64,000 bases of DNA, from NCBI GenBank assembly GCA_948567375.1, contig OX419761.1, positions 19,506,243 to 19,570,242 of the forward strand, written 5' to 3'. The position numbers were made by a program, and so were the translations under genes. The stretch's first letter is position 1, and every line of letters begins with the position of its first letter. Of this stretch, positions 1 to 10,523 are shown in pieces. This stretch comes from Lunularia cruciata. Its lineage: Eukaryota; Streptophyta; Marchantiopsida; Lunulariales; Lunulariaceae. The notes beneath the pieces are model-generated. The model did no database searches, had not been told where the DNA came from, and saw only the letters and a program-made list of their open reading frames with translations.

Positions 1-2085
1 TGCTCTTTTTAGTCAACTGCTCGCTTCACTTCTGTGTGCACAGAAGTAAGATTTTATGTTCGTCTGCAAAGAATTGTGATTCTTGTAGATATGTCGTTTC
101 TATCAACGCAGTATACATTGGATCCACTTGAAAGTATATCTACTAAATAAGATGCAATTCGAATGGGCATTACTTTAATGGAAATTGGGGACTCTGTTTT
201 AACTCTAAAATCTTTTTCTCTCCTACAATCGATGTTCAGCCTGTTTATCTTTCTAGGTACAGTTTATGATCTCTATACACAGCGTTTGTAATCCGGCCCG
301 CTCGACTGTTGACGCACACTAAAGGATCTGATACTTGCATACTGAAGTGACGAAGTCTCATCAATGACTCATTTTTATTGCTGCTACCGTCATCTCTCAT
401 TTACAACAACCGTATTGATTGTACCACGAATTTGAGAAGTAACGCATGATACGTAGGAACTACTCAGCTTGCTAGAAGATAGCAGCAAAAGTCTAGACTC
501 TCCCTTAACGCAAATAAATCGCATAATCTGCGATTGACCACGTGTTCACTAGGGCGATGCTTTACTCGTTGATGTTGGCCACTGAATTATGGCGGATTCC
601 TACCTTTTGTTGCTAATAGGCATCTCCATTGTAGCCAATGGATCTGGAAGGTCTTAGATGTCCCTCTTTAAAGACCATCAAGATGGTTGGCAGAGCACAC
701 ATTCAGGTGACAGTTGATTTACTTTATGGATTAGTAGTTAAATTAATCTTCAATTCCGATTTCATCTGTAGAGTACATATGAGTTCTATCAGCAGGTGTA
801 TCTGGATTCAAATACTTTAGAGTAAGTTTTGGACACATCTTCACGTACTCCTAACCATTCTCTTCGTGTTAGTCCTTTGTCTGGGGTGGGAACTTCACGG
901 CAGTTGTTTGACATAGGGTTTGAGTTATCAATGAGACTTGTTCGGAAGTCTTGAGTACCTCATGAGTACCTAGTTGGAGGAATGGTTTAGTCCGGGAAGA
1001 ACGATGAACAGTGATGTGGAATGCCGAGACTTTTATCTCAGTCTGGGGGGAGCCCACCCGACAGAGGATCACTAATCAGTCAAGCATCTGACTCAGCAAT
1101 GCGGATGAAACCCACTCATGGACACTATGCAGGAATACTTCAGGGCCTGTGTGCTCGTAAAGACAAATCAAGTTACTCAAATCAGAAAACACAGTTATTC
1201 TAGTCGACTGGAAGAGTACATTACTCTACTTTCCGTTTAGACTCTTATAAATAACCGGCAAAGATCGAAACACAGCTCTCTACCCACCTTAAATCGACCA
1301 AAGATGCAACAATCCAGTCAGGTCGAGAAAGTAAGCTGGGACTGCACAAATCAGGTTTGTACTTTTGGATTTGCTTAGAGACGCACACCCGCAGAAGGCT
1401 TAATTTTATAGTTGAAATAGATTATCACGTTTTCGCAGTTTGTCACTGGAACATTGAGTGTAGTGTAGAACTTTCATCTTTCTTGGAAGCTCTGGTTTAC
1501 CGAATCTGGTGTTTCTTATGATGGAGAGGTGTGATACTGCATGTTAGACAAATCTGCACAATTAGATGGTAACTGGCGTAGAACCTAAGATATATACTAA
1601 AGAGTACATCCTGTTATCATGATCATGTCGTATACAGATAAGCCAAAAACCATGCAAAGTGTCTTGAGTTTGAGAAGTTACAAAGGGCATATCCATGATG
1701 GTAATTCGTATGTTTTATACAAAAGTGGCAAGATCTGCCTTGCGAGAAATTGGACTTCAGGGATCTTCCCAGACCCTGGAGTCCTGCGAAGCTACGGACA
1801 AGTAAAGTGTCCATGTATGTAGATGGTCAAAATGTCGTGCCGATCTACCGAATCACTACCTAATGACGGCAAAATTCTCTTCAGGTATCTGTACAAATGT
1901 TAATCACATGAATGACCTATGTAACAGTATGATGTCTAGGACGGACATCAGTAGGACCCTTACTGACATGTGTCTAGATTATCTGCATTCCAGAAATAAT
2001 ATATAGAAGGCTTGGTAGAAAGTGGAAAGCTTGTTTCTGCGAACAAAGTGTACATTGCCTGGCAAATTCTAGAGACTCTCATTTC
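1..2085. other. Host-type flank without a supported gene
   Basis: This stretch has balanced base composition and ordinary CpG frequency, like the neighbouring RING gene and unlike the retroelement region further right. The longest open frames are about 60-70 codons, overlap each other on both strands and show no recognisable motif. It probably holds the 3' flank of the RING gene plus intergenic DNA; untranslated exons of a gene lying to the left cannot be excluded. No repeats or transposon ends were recognised. Confidence 0.5.
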
Positions 2086-3264
2086 CTACTGATCCTCAGC
2101 TGGCGGGTTACATTTGAGTACGGACATGATCAAAGATCTGCATGATGCCGAGGGACATTGCTTGGTCTCTGTTTGGTGCTTGTTTAAACAATCATTGCAA
2201 TAAACCAAATGCAAACAGGGAAAAATGATAACGTCCGAGGGATTGAAGCAGCACTTCTGGCATATACCTTTGCCCGGCACTGACCTATTCTCTTTGCCCA
2301 TTGCCTCCTCAGGGAATGCTTCCGATGGCTGAACTTCTTCCTTCTTTATTCTCTGCATGTTCAACTCAGCCTGCAAATTCTTCTTCTCAATCTCCACTTT
2401 GGCCATCTCCTGGCGTACAGTCTCATACTTCCCCTCCAGCTTCTTGTGCTCCAAAGTGACAGTTCCACACGTGTGTTTCAAATGTTCAATTGCGGACGCC
2501 AATTTGGCCCTCTCTGAGGCAAAGTCGATTTCGGCCCTAGCTTTCTCCGCCTCTGTGTCCGCCAAGTGCTTCCTCTGAAACGTAACCAACCCTTCAATAA
2601 CCTCGTCTTCCATCATCCTCGCAGCCGTTCGGAAGTTTTTAATCTCATCATACGAAGGCCGGAAGTCCCCGGACTCTGCACTGAAACGCAAAAACTTAGC
2701 GCTCGTCTTCAGCACGTCGCTAATACAGTTGAGAAAGTGAATGTGTCGCCCTTGATTCAGCTGCTTCGGATCGACGAAAGTTTGAGCTCTCTCTACAACT
2801 TCTCTCAGCTCTTCCGGAAAATAAAAATCAGGCTGTTGAAGCGGCGGAGGTTCCTGAGCTTGCTTTCGTGGCTGGGTCCGTGCTTTCTTCCTAGCTGGCT
2901 CTGGAGGAAATATTGAGCCCTCGATTTCGCGCTTCACCTGTTTCAAATTCTTCGGTGGAGGAGCACGCGATATTTCCTTCACATCCACAGGAATATCATG
3001 CACTTCCTCACCTTGAAAAGACTCGACGGTAATCGAGACATTCACCCAGTCAGAGCTAGGATATTCTGGAGATTCTGGGTCCCTTGGCTGCGGTGGTCCT
3101 CCGATTGCTCCTCGCATCCTCTTCACTTTCGGGGTCTTTTTAGTTAAACCGACGCCACGCTTCTCGTTGAACTTTTTGAATTTCCCGCCTCCACCTCCGT
3201 GATGACTGCCCCTTGGTCCTGACTTCGAAATGCCTTTCCCCTTCTTAAGAAGTTCCTCGGCCAT
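2086..3264 (-). CDS. Coiled-coil protein with C-terminal RING finger, putative E3 ubiquitin ligase
   Basis: This frame encodes 392 residues without an intron and ends in TAG. The N-terminus is basic and glycine/histidine-rich (HHGGGGG at 21-27), with nuclear-localisation-like clusters at about 42-51 (KKTPKVKRMR) and 125-134. Residues about 215-320 are charged and heptad-like, a likely coiled coil. The C-terminus holds a C3HC4-type RING: Cys335-x2-Cys338-x11-Cys350-x-His352-x3-Cys356-x2-Cys359-x10-Cys370-x4-Cys375. RING domains bind two zinc ions and recruit E2 enzymes, so ubiquitin ligase activity is expected but not shown. The last pair is CPSASC rather than the usual CPxC, a two-residue expansion. 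The start at 3264 was chosen because the ATG has A at -3 and G at +4; an in-frame ATG at 3384 would add 40 residues, and the frame stays open to 3444 but without an ATG there. No close family name is recognised. Confidence 0.8.
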   Translation of the reverse strand: MAEELLKKGKGISKSGPRGSHHGGGGGKFKKFNEKRGVGLTKKTPKVKRMRGAIGGPPQPRDPESPEYPSSDWVNVSITVESFQGEEVHDIPVDVKEISRAPPPKNLKQVKREIEGSIFPPEPARKKARTQPRKQAQEPPPLQQPDFYFPEELREVVERAQTFVDPKQLNQGRHIHFLNCISDVLKTSAKFLRFSAESGDFRPSYDEIKNFRTAARMMEDEVIEGLVTFQRKHLADTEAEKARAEIDFASERAKLASAIEHLKHTCGTVTLEHKKLEGKYETVRQEMAKVEIEKKNLQAELNMQRIKKEEVQPSEAFPEEAMGKENRSVPGKGICQKCCFNPSDVIIFPCLHLVYCNDCLNKHQTETKQCPSASCRSLIMSVLKCNPPAEDQ

Positions 3265-4356
3265 AATACACTCAATTGTTTTTGAATGTGCAGCGTGACT
3301 TGTTGATGCGTGTGCGGCGTGATATACAGGGGACTGGAGAGCCAAGACGAACTGCGGTGAATTGAAGGGCAAGACTTTCGGCATTTCGGAATTGTTCCCG
3401 TCGACGATGGATCCGAGCAAACAGAAACTGAAACCCGAATACAATATTCTACAATTTAGAACAGAAATTGAAGAATTATCGAAGCGATCCTAGCAGACGT
3501 TGTCTTGGTATGTCCTCTCATGGACCGACATAGACAATCCTCTCTCACAGTCAAGACCTCTAGATGACGAAAATAACTTCTTATGGAAGATTAGGAGACC
3601 GTCTTGTCTTCTCTCACGAGACTGAAATCGATCTTTCCTTTTCAATACACACACTGGGGAGAAAAGCAACACGCTCGGACCGACTACACCAGCGCCTCGA
3701 ATTCAAAGGCGCGCGCAAGAATCTCGGGCAGATTCGAAATCTCACCCACCACTCGACGTCCTGATCAAATGCTGCATCTGCCCGCAGCAATGAAAGCTTG
3801 AAGGAACAACGATGAGCTTCAGAAAATCTGCCCCACTGACTTTTGCGGCGGAGAACCAAAAATCTGCTGTAGAATTTGCTGGCATGGTTTCCAACAACGA
3901 TTTATCAGGTGCCAAGCTCCTGACGGAACGAGGTCCGTACGGTCCAGTTCGGAATCGTTCGACATGTCAAAATAACGTAGTCATGCCACCCACAAGTCCT
4001 AATCAGTCTACAACGACCATCATGCAGCCATTGAACTCAAGAAATCACAACCTCCTTAGGCCCTTTCCTTTTCCTGCTGCTGGGTGAAAGGTATGTGCCC
4101 TAAAAGTGAATCGCATCGTACAATTCGCGCCACTGTAGCTCTGGCAGTGTTACTTTGCGTAATCAAGAATTCCACGTACCGATGGCAGTGAATGGATCCA
4201 TCCGAACAACTCATGCGATTCTAAGGGTTGCGAATTGACCTGCCGACTGATTACGGTAGGTCCATGCAGATTAGATTTCAATATCTCCGCTGAATTTCCT
4301 GTGCAATGTTCCGAAGGAAGATGGGAATGGCTCGTGCACACAGCAATTCCCGATTC
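3265..4356. other. 5' flank / possible leader of the RING gene
   Basis: This segment lies upstream of the minus-strand RING gene and keeps host-like composition. It could contain the 5' untranslated region and a leader intron, because the best promoter-like sequence is about 1.1 kb from the chosen start. A plus-strand frame of 91 codons (3812-4087) and overlapping minus-strand frames have no recognisable domain and are not called as genes. Confidence 0.4.
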
Positions 4357-4486
4357 TGTCCTCGCGAGGTTGTGTTTCGCGAGGTTCGTCACAAACGATT
4401 GGACAGAACGCGTAATATTGCATGTTAAGCGGCTGTGTCCTCTGGCAGCCAATCGGCTGGGACGAGGACACTGCCTCGCGAGGACA
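4357..4486. promoter_or_regulatory. CpG-rich symmetric promoter-like block with CCAAT boxes and TCGCGA palindromes
   Basis: The element TGTCCTCGCGAGG occurs at 4357-4369 and as its reverse complement at 4474-4486, with a further TCGCGA at 4377-4382. Between them lie ATTGG (4398-4402) and, on the opposite strand, a CCAAT box in AGCCAATCGG context (CCAAT at 4449-4453). CCAAT boxes of that form are bound by NF-Y; CGCG-containing palindromes resemble CAMTA-type CGCG boxes. The near mirror-symmetric layout suggests a bidirectional promoter. It could drive the RING gene to the left through a long leader; no partner gene survives to the right. The regulatory role is inferred from motifs only. Confidence 0.45.
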
Positions 4487-4750
4487 TAAGTGACATCCGC
4501 GGGCAAAGATGTGCGGGTGGGCACATTCTGGATTCTAACTGGTGTCTGTGAGCACCATAAATGATTTTGGCGGCTCGACTCGACGTGGATGTCTTTTATG
4601 CGAGTAAATGACAAATTGTGAATACTTATTGATAAGCAAGGGGTCTAGCACCATTTTGCCTCTCCCTTGTAAGGTTTGGCTTGAGGGTGTCTTCCATCCT
4701 TCTTCATCTTTCTTTTGAGAGCAAGGAAATCTTTGGGTGTAGCGGTAAAT

Positions 4751-5947
4751 CAGGGGGTTTCACAAATAGTTTTATGAAATTTTGTATATTTTGATACAGA
4801 CTATTCCGAAGAGTTCACTAAATCTGTAAGAGTCGGGGGCCGGGAAGAAGAAAGAGTCACACTACGAAGTTTTGGCCAAGTTCCTCAATAAGGGATATTG
4901 AGTTATCTGTGGTAACACCCAATGTATTAACTACCCGTGAGTGTTAATAAAGTGTTTAGTTTATGGTGAATATGGTCTACATGGTTGTAATGTGTTAACT
5001 TAGCATTAAATGAGATTTTGCTCATCATCGTTCTTTGTTGCTCGTCCTTGCTCCTCATTGCTCTAGCCGTTTGATGGTGCGCTCATTGTGCAAATAGTTG
5101 CTCTTTACCACTAGTAGCCGCTCGATAATGTGTTAGTAATGTATTAATTTAAGATTAAATTAGATTTGGCTCATCGTTGCTTGTTGTTGCTCGTAGCCGC
5201 TCAACGGCGCCCAAAGCTTGTTAGCGCACTAAGCCGTTTGTTTGCACCCGAAGTTACTCATTGCTATTGGTAGTTGCTTATAGGGTTTATTGATTTTGCA
5301 TCCAAATGTGAGCATACATTGCAATCAGATTTTTGCTAAATTTGTGTTGCACTTTTGGAGTAAAATTCCTCAACCTCCAATTAATTTCTTGGTTATCGCA
5401 AGACTATGTAAATCATTTTCCATAACCTGCACTATCTCCCTCATCGCACTAATCTATGTTATTTCCCTTGCTGCACTAATCTATGGAAATGAACCACCAC
5501 ACCAATGCAGACTACAAAACCCATCGGTTTAGTTTATTGGCAAGAGCGTATGCACACAACATTTGCATTTGCAGATGGTGATTTTGAATTTGAATAGTTG
5601 AGAGCGAAATCCGCCAAAAAAATTGATGATCCGCCAAAAAGTTGATCTGCCAAAAAATTTAATAAATCCCCCTCTAAGAATCACCAAAAAAAACCTGGCA
5701 ACTCTCTCAAGAAGCCACAACATCTCTTTTGAAAATCATTTATTTCATTCCAGCAATCCTAAACATCCATCATATAGTGCTTGATTTTTATAAATGAATA
5801 TAAATTGCATTGTGATATACCGTAGAATAATTTACAAAGCGTTCATTTATTAGCACCTCATCTCCTTGCAGAGTTCACTAAAAATTAATTACAAAGGTTG
5901 TTATGTATCATGTAAACATCCGTCAAAACTATTTCTGAAACCCCTTA
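4751..5947. mobile_element. Candidate non-autonomous DNA transposon with about 24-bp terminal inverted repeats
   Basis: The left end reads CAGGGGGTTTCACAAATAG and the reverse complement of the right end reads TAAGGGGTTTCAGAAATAG; the two 24-bp termini match at 21 positions. CAGGGG-type ends are common in hAT elements, but no clear 8-bp target duplication survives, so the superfamily is open. The interior of about 1.15 kb has no transposase frame. It contains a diverged internal repeat (about 4985-5075 and 5135-5210) with the recurring words GCTCATC, GTTGCTCGT and AGCCG. It sits at the junction between the host island and AT-rich DNA. Confidence 0.5.
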
Positions 5948-7940
5948 GTGATATGAATATGATCACGTAAATTATACTATATAGAACGGAAAGGGAACAA
6001 TGGAAATTTTCTAGTCACATCTATTTATTTTCTACTTTTAAGTGCTTACATTAGAGAGATCTAAATTCAGCTTCAAATCAAAGAAGTAGACGGAAAAGCC
6101 TTTCAACAATAGAATATTATAATATTTCCAATTGAATCGAATACTAAAATATTTCCTTATTGTAAATTAATATATTTCTAATTCTTTTTTGTATAGAGAT
6201 AAAAAATTATATAATATGTACATAAAATAATAGTGTCTTTAGTAAGTTTAGATTTAAATTAAATTATTGATAACAGATATAAGCAAATAATTTGTAATCA
6301 CTGAATTCAAATCCACACCTAAAAAGAATCTGTCTAATCAATTTATATTGATTCAATCAAAAGTAATTGCATTCAAATCTATCTTTGAAATGGATTTTTA
6401 ATATCTATATCAATTCAAAAATAATAGGAGATAAGAAAAACCAATGTAATTTAAGCATAATATGGGATAATATAATATCAAGGTATGATAATAAAAAAGA
6501 TGATATTTACATTTAATTTTTTATCTATTTATAAAAGTGAGAAGTTCATGGATTGACTTGTAATGGATTTTATGGATTCCATAAAAATCCTATGTAAGGA
6601 GTAAAAAATCTATAAATTGGCTCATAATAATATATCAAAAGAATTTATCTATATTATTATGATATATTAACTATCTTTGTATTTTTTTCATGCAAGTTAA
6701 TATATTGTTATAACCTCCTTTACATATATTTTGACATACATATAGCACAGTTTGAAGAAATATGGAATACTATATCTATCACACTTATTGTTAGTTAGCA
6801 TTTTCATGATTGAATCTTATAGTTAAAGACTCGATAATAGTTTTTTAATTTTTATGCCAATTTTACTAACCTTAATGCTTCACAATAGGATTTTGCAGTG
6901 ATTACTTAGGATTATTTATAATAGATTTTGATCTTATAGAAGAAGGTTCATTAACCTTGAATAAGTAACACATACATGTGAAAAGACATTATAGTTTACA
7001 GTAAGGAAAGCTATTGAAGTTACTGAAATATTATAATTATCATAAAGATATGAGTAATTTGATATATACAAGTTAAGAACTAAGATATAAATTTTTTCCT
7101 AATAACTCTCTACATACTCAAACACTCTTGAGAACTATATGAAGGAAGAAGTATTTCACACAATATCATCTTAAATTTTGCTATAAACTCATTAATTATG
7201 ATAATAAGACTATATGTAATATATGATATTATATTCTTAGTATTTATAAAGGAGATTATATATGCTCATTTATGATATATATTAACTTTGTAAACTCACT
7301 ACTTATAGTATTGAGACTACAAGTAATCTAAAGAGATCTACTTGTTATACCTCATTCAAGTAAAGCAACCTTCTTGACTAAACTTGACATTCATATTATT
7401 TTTCTGATCCTATTATAGGAATATAGGTGGAATTTGACCAACCAATATTTCAATTATATGATAAAAAAAAATTCTATTCAATGTGTTCAATCTCATTTGA
7501 GGTGTATCTCTTTAGAACTAGTCATCTATGTCACATATTATAATTTAGTGACTTTTTTATAACTGTTGTATGAAATGTTAACAAAAATTGCTTCATTAAT
7601 AATTCATATAATATGTAAAAGATACTTTGTATAACTTCTCTTCTTGTAGAAGTTTTAACCTACGTTCAACTATGTTTTATAACCTATATTGAAGAAGGTA
7701 TCTTGATATCTTGAACCTTCCAAATTGGATATTAAAAAAGATCAAAAGGATTATAAAATCTTAGATAATTTGATGTATCAAGCTTACATGTAGAAAATCA
7801 ATGAAAGTAATTTTATACTTACTTATATTTACCTATACATTGAATCTTAATTTATGTATTTTAGTTTTAGTTTTAATGTGATTTAGATTCCATGTATTGA
7901 ATTTTATCTTCTTCACCAACATCATAATTGTATGGAAGAA
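5948..7940. other. Very AT-rich spacer, no gene seen
   Basis: This spacer is dominated by A/T runs and TATA-like words and contains almost no CpG. No open frame, LTR end or inverted repeat was recognised. It could be ancient transposon DNA decayed beyond recognition or matrix-attachment-like intergenic DNA. Confidence 0.5.
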
Positions 7941-9788
7941 TAAAGTTATGAAGGCTCAAGGGAAAATGGATTTGGTGGAAATAATGGCGGTGCAAAGATG
8001 TCTAAATAGGAGGACCTTTGGCATGGAAGCACTATGACCAAGATTGATACTCAACTAATTGAGCTTGCCCCAATATTCATTTGTCCCAAAGTCAGCAAAT
8101 GTTAGAACCATACACCCATTTGAATGTGTTGCCACCTAGTTCAAGGATGACCATTTCACTCAAGAAGTGTTGTTCACATTTTGAAGAAAGCTATTGGCAT
8201 TTGTCTTGTTATTCACCTTGGTAACAAAGACCATTGAGGAGAGATGTTTTGCATGTGAGTGAGGTACACACATTAAGTGCATGATAGTGACTTGAGGGAA
8301 TAGCCAACTACTTATAGCTAAAGAATGACTAAAGACTTCACCTATAAAACAAAGTGGGAATAATCAATTCCACTTTTTGCAACATTGATATTGTGTTCAA
8401 TCTAAAGCACAGTTCAAATTTATAGCCAAGTACTCATTGTCCCAACTTTCTAATTTCCAACTAAACTACATTTATTGTTATTTCTTTAGCAACTGAGCAA
8501 AGATTGTGTTTGTTTAGAAACACATGAGAAAGGCTCCCAAAGCTGTTCTTAAAAGTCCAACAATAAATCAATGGACAATGTACTATAGGAGAGAAGTGAC
8601 TCAAAGCTAACATTTGGATTTCTTGCTCTAGGATTGGGATTTGATAGATTTCAAGATGATCCATAAGATGATGGTAAGGAGAGAGAAGAATAGTGAGGAC
8701 TCGAGAGGGAACCGCTATGCATGGACCAAAGAACATTGGAAGAATGTTCTCAACCCAAATGTAGGGACATCAAGGGCAATGATCATTGATACTAAACATC
8801 TTGACAAGGAGTTGACTGTAAAGATCAAGTACACATTTGAAGAACCGTGCAACCAAAAAAATGATTGATGGGTTTTCAATTAGAAGGATCTAGCCCAAAG
8901 GTTGATGTGGTTATAAAGTTGTTCCAAAACAATCAAACTACTTAACTAACAAATGATCATACAATTTTCTTCCACAAGATGTATGTGAAGGAACTTGTGA
9001 ATTGGGTTCACATGTACTATCTACAAGCTTGAGATTTCTTGGAAAAAGGAGTAGCCACCTACCTAGCTTTATTTGCAATCCATTACTACATGGTCCTCAA
9101 TTTATTGAAGGAGGAAGTATGGAAGAGATTTCCTGCCCAATACCCATATCTCAGGTACTTTGCTTCCCAATCCAAAGGGAAGCCGATGGTCAAGAAGTAT
9201 TGGGAAGAATATGTAGAATTTGCTAGGAAAAGCAAATTGGTGCTTGTGGAGGAAAAAATAGTGGGACCCAAACTATGGAAGAAACATGGTCCTCTAGTTT
9301 AGACTATTACTCCAACAAAGAAGATAGCAAACAAGAACCCTTTGATAGTTGAAGTGACTTCAAATGAAGAGGAAGAATTGGCTTTGGAGGAAGATACCAA
9401 AGGGAAGGAAGAAGATCAAGAAGAAGGATCTTTTACTTTGTAGGGTATCATAGAAGAAGAAGAGAAATATAAGGATGCTCAATCTACTCCTACCCAAAAC
9501 TCTCAACAAAGGAAGAAGGCAATAAAGAAGCCAAAGAGTACAAGATGGGACAACAAGTACCATACCCAAACCCCTTAGCCCCACTCCTCAATCCCCATCA
9601 TTGGAGAAGGAGATTGCACCATCATTAGTTAGGAATGAACTTTGGCCCAAAGTTCAAGAAGGCATTCAACTTAGAGATAAGGATGGAGCCAAAGAAAAAG
9701 AGATTAACATCAAGGCAAGGGATATTCCAAAACCAATAGCAAAAGAATCAGAAGTCCCTATTCAACAAGTGAAAGAAGAGAAAGTTAG
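7941..9788 (+). pseudogene. Decayed gag-like protein, family G, copy 1 (interrupted by a solo LTR)
   Basis: Fragments of one coding frame can be followed from about 8640. The recognisable block, about 9039-9302, contains LLKEEVWKRFP, then YLRYFAS and a VEFA motif, followed by a Glu/Lys-rich acidic tail to about 9570 with in-frame TAG stops. The same block recurs near 43.45 kb (KKFPSHLHLRGYFAS ... VEYA) and, more weakly, near 16.4 kb, so this is a repeat-family protein and not a host gene. I do not recognise the family; position and acidic tail suggest a gag-like product of an LTR element without detectable pol. The frame runs into an inserted LTR at 9789. Confidence 0.5.
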
Positions 9789-10523
9789 TGTAATACCAAG
9801 AGCTAGCCATATGATCTTGATAAGAAATTGGGTTTCAAGCATCTAGAATGATGTTATACATCATGTACAAAACAGATCAGATAGAAGTATCACCAAAAGT
9901 ACTTCTATTAATAGGGCAGAAACCAAAATAGACTTGAAAACCTTAGAATCAATAGCTAGACATATGATTTAAAGGTGAGAATTGGTTTGGTAATATCTAG
10001 AAGGATGTTACACATGATAGAATTAATAGATCAGAAAGAAGCATCACCAACAGGGGACTTCTACTAATAGAGTAGGAGTCTAAATATGCCTAAAATCTTT
10101 AAAGGCAATTTTGGAGGCCTAAACGGATGAATTAGGCTCCAAAAATATGCAAATTCCACCTCCAATGGAAGAGAAGTTGGCCTTACCTCCCCCTTGGTTT
10201 GTCTCATTGAGAGCTTTCCAATGGTATCGCATCCATGTGATTGTGAGATTCCTACAAGAATATTCCCTAAAAGATTCCTTCTAGTCAAAGCTTATTTGAC
10301 CAACCAGATAGACCATGACCGACATGTCACCCATCCAAGTAAGTAATCCAAGGGTGGAGCTTGCTTACATATCACCTATCTATGTGTCTAATCCTATGGT
10401 GGAGCTTCCTTGGAGGAGATCCTCTTTGTTCTATATAATAAAGAGAAGGTGCTTCTTTGGGGTATCGGATGATTGAGTGTGAAATCTGTGTTTTCTCTCT
10501 TCTCTTGTCCTTGAAGTATTACA
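9789..10523 (+). mobile_element. Solo LTR, family E (735 bp)
   Basis: The segment starts TGTAATACC and ends GTATTACA, and is flanked by GTTAG (9784-9788) and ATTAG (10524-10528), a 5-bp target duplication with one transition. Its first third contains an imperfect internal duplication of about 165 bp (two blocks with ATATGAT..., GAAGGATGTTA..., ATCACCAA...). A second, internally deleted copy lies at 60869-61359. A TATA-like CTATATAATAAAG near 10431 fits a retroviral-type promoter in this orientation. No internal region is adjacent, so it is the product of LTR-LTR recombination. Confidence 0.8.

Noticed and set aside
3265-3444. N-terminal extension of the RING protein up to 3444
   Set aside because: The outermost codon at 3444 is TTG, not ATG; the ATG at 3384 has a weaker context than the one at 3264. 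Kept only as an alternative start.
3812-4087. 91-codon plus-strand open frame upstream of the RING gene
   Set aside because: It is Ser/Asn/Pro-rich with no recognisable motif and no supporting start or neighbour context; it could be leader or intergenic sequence.
4150-4614. 154-codon minus-strand open frame
   Set aside because: It crosses the CpG-rich promoter-like block, has no domain, and shorter frames are open on both strands in the same interval.
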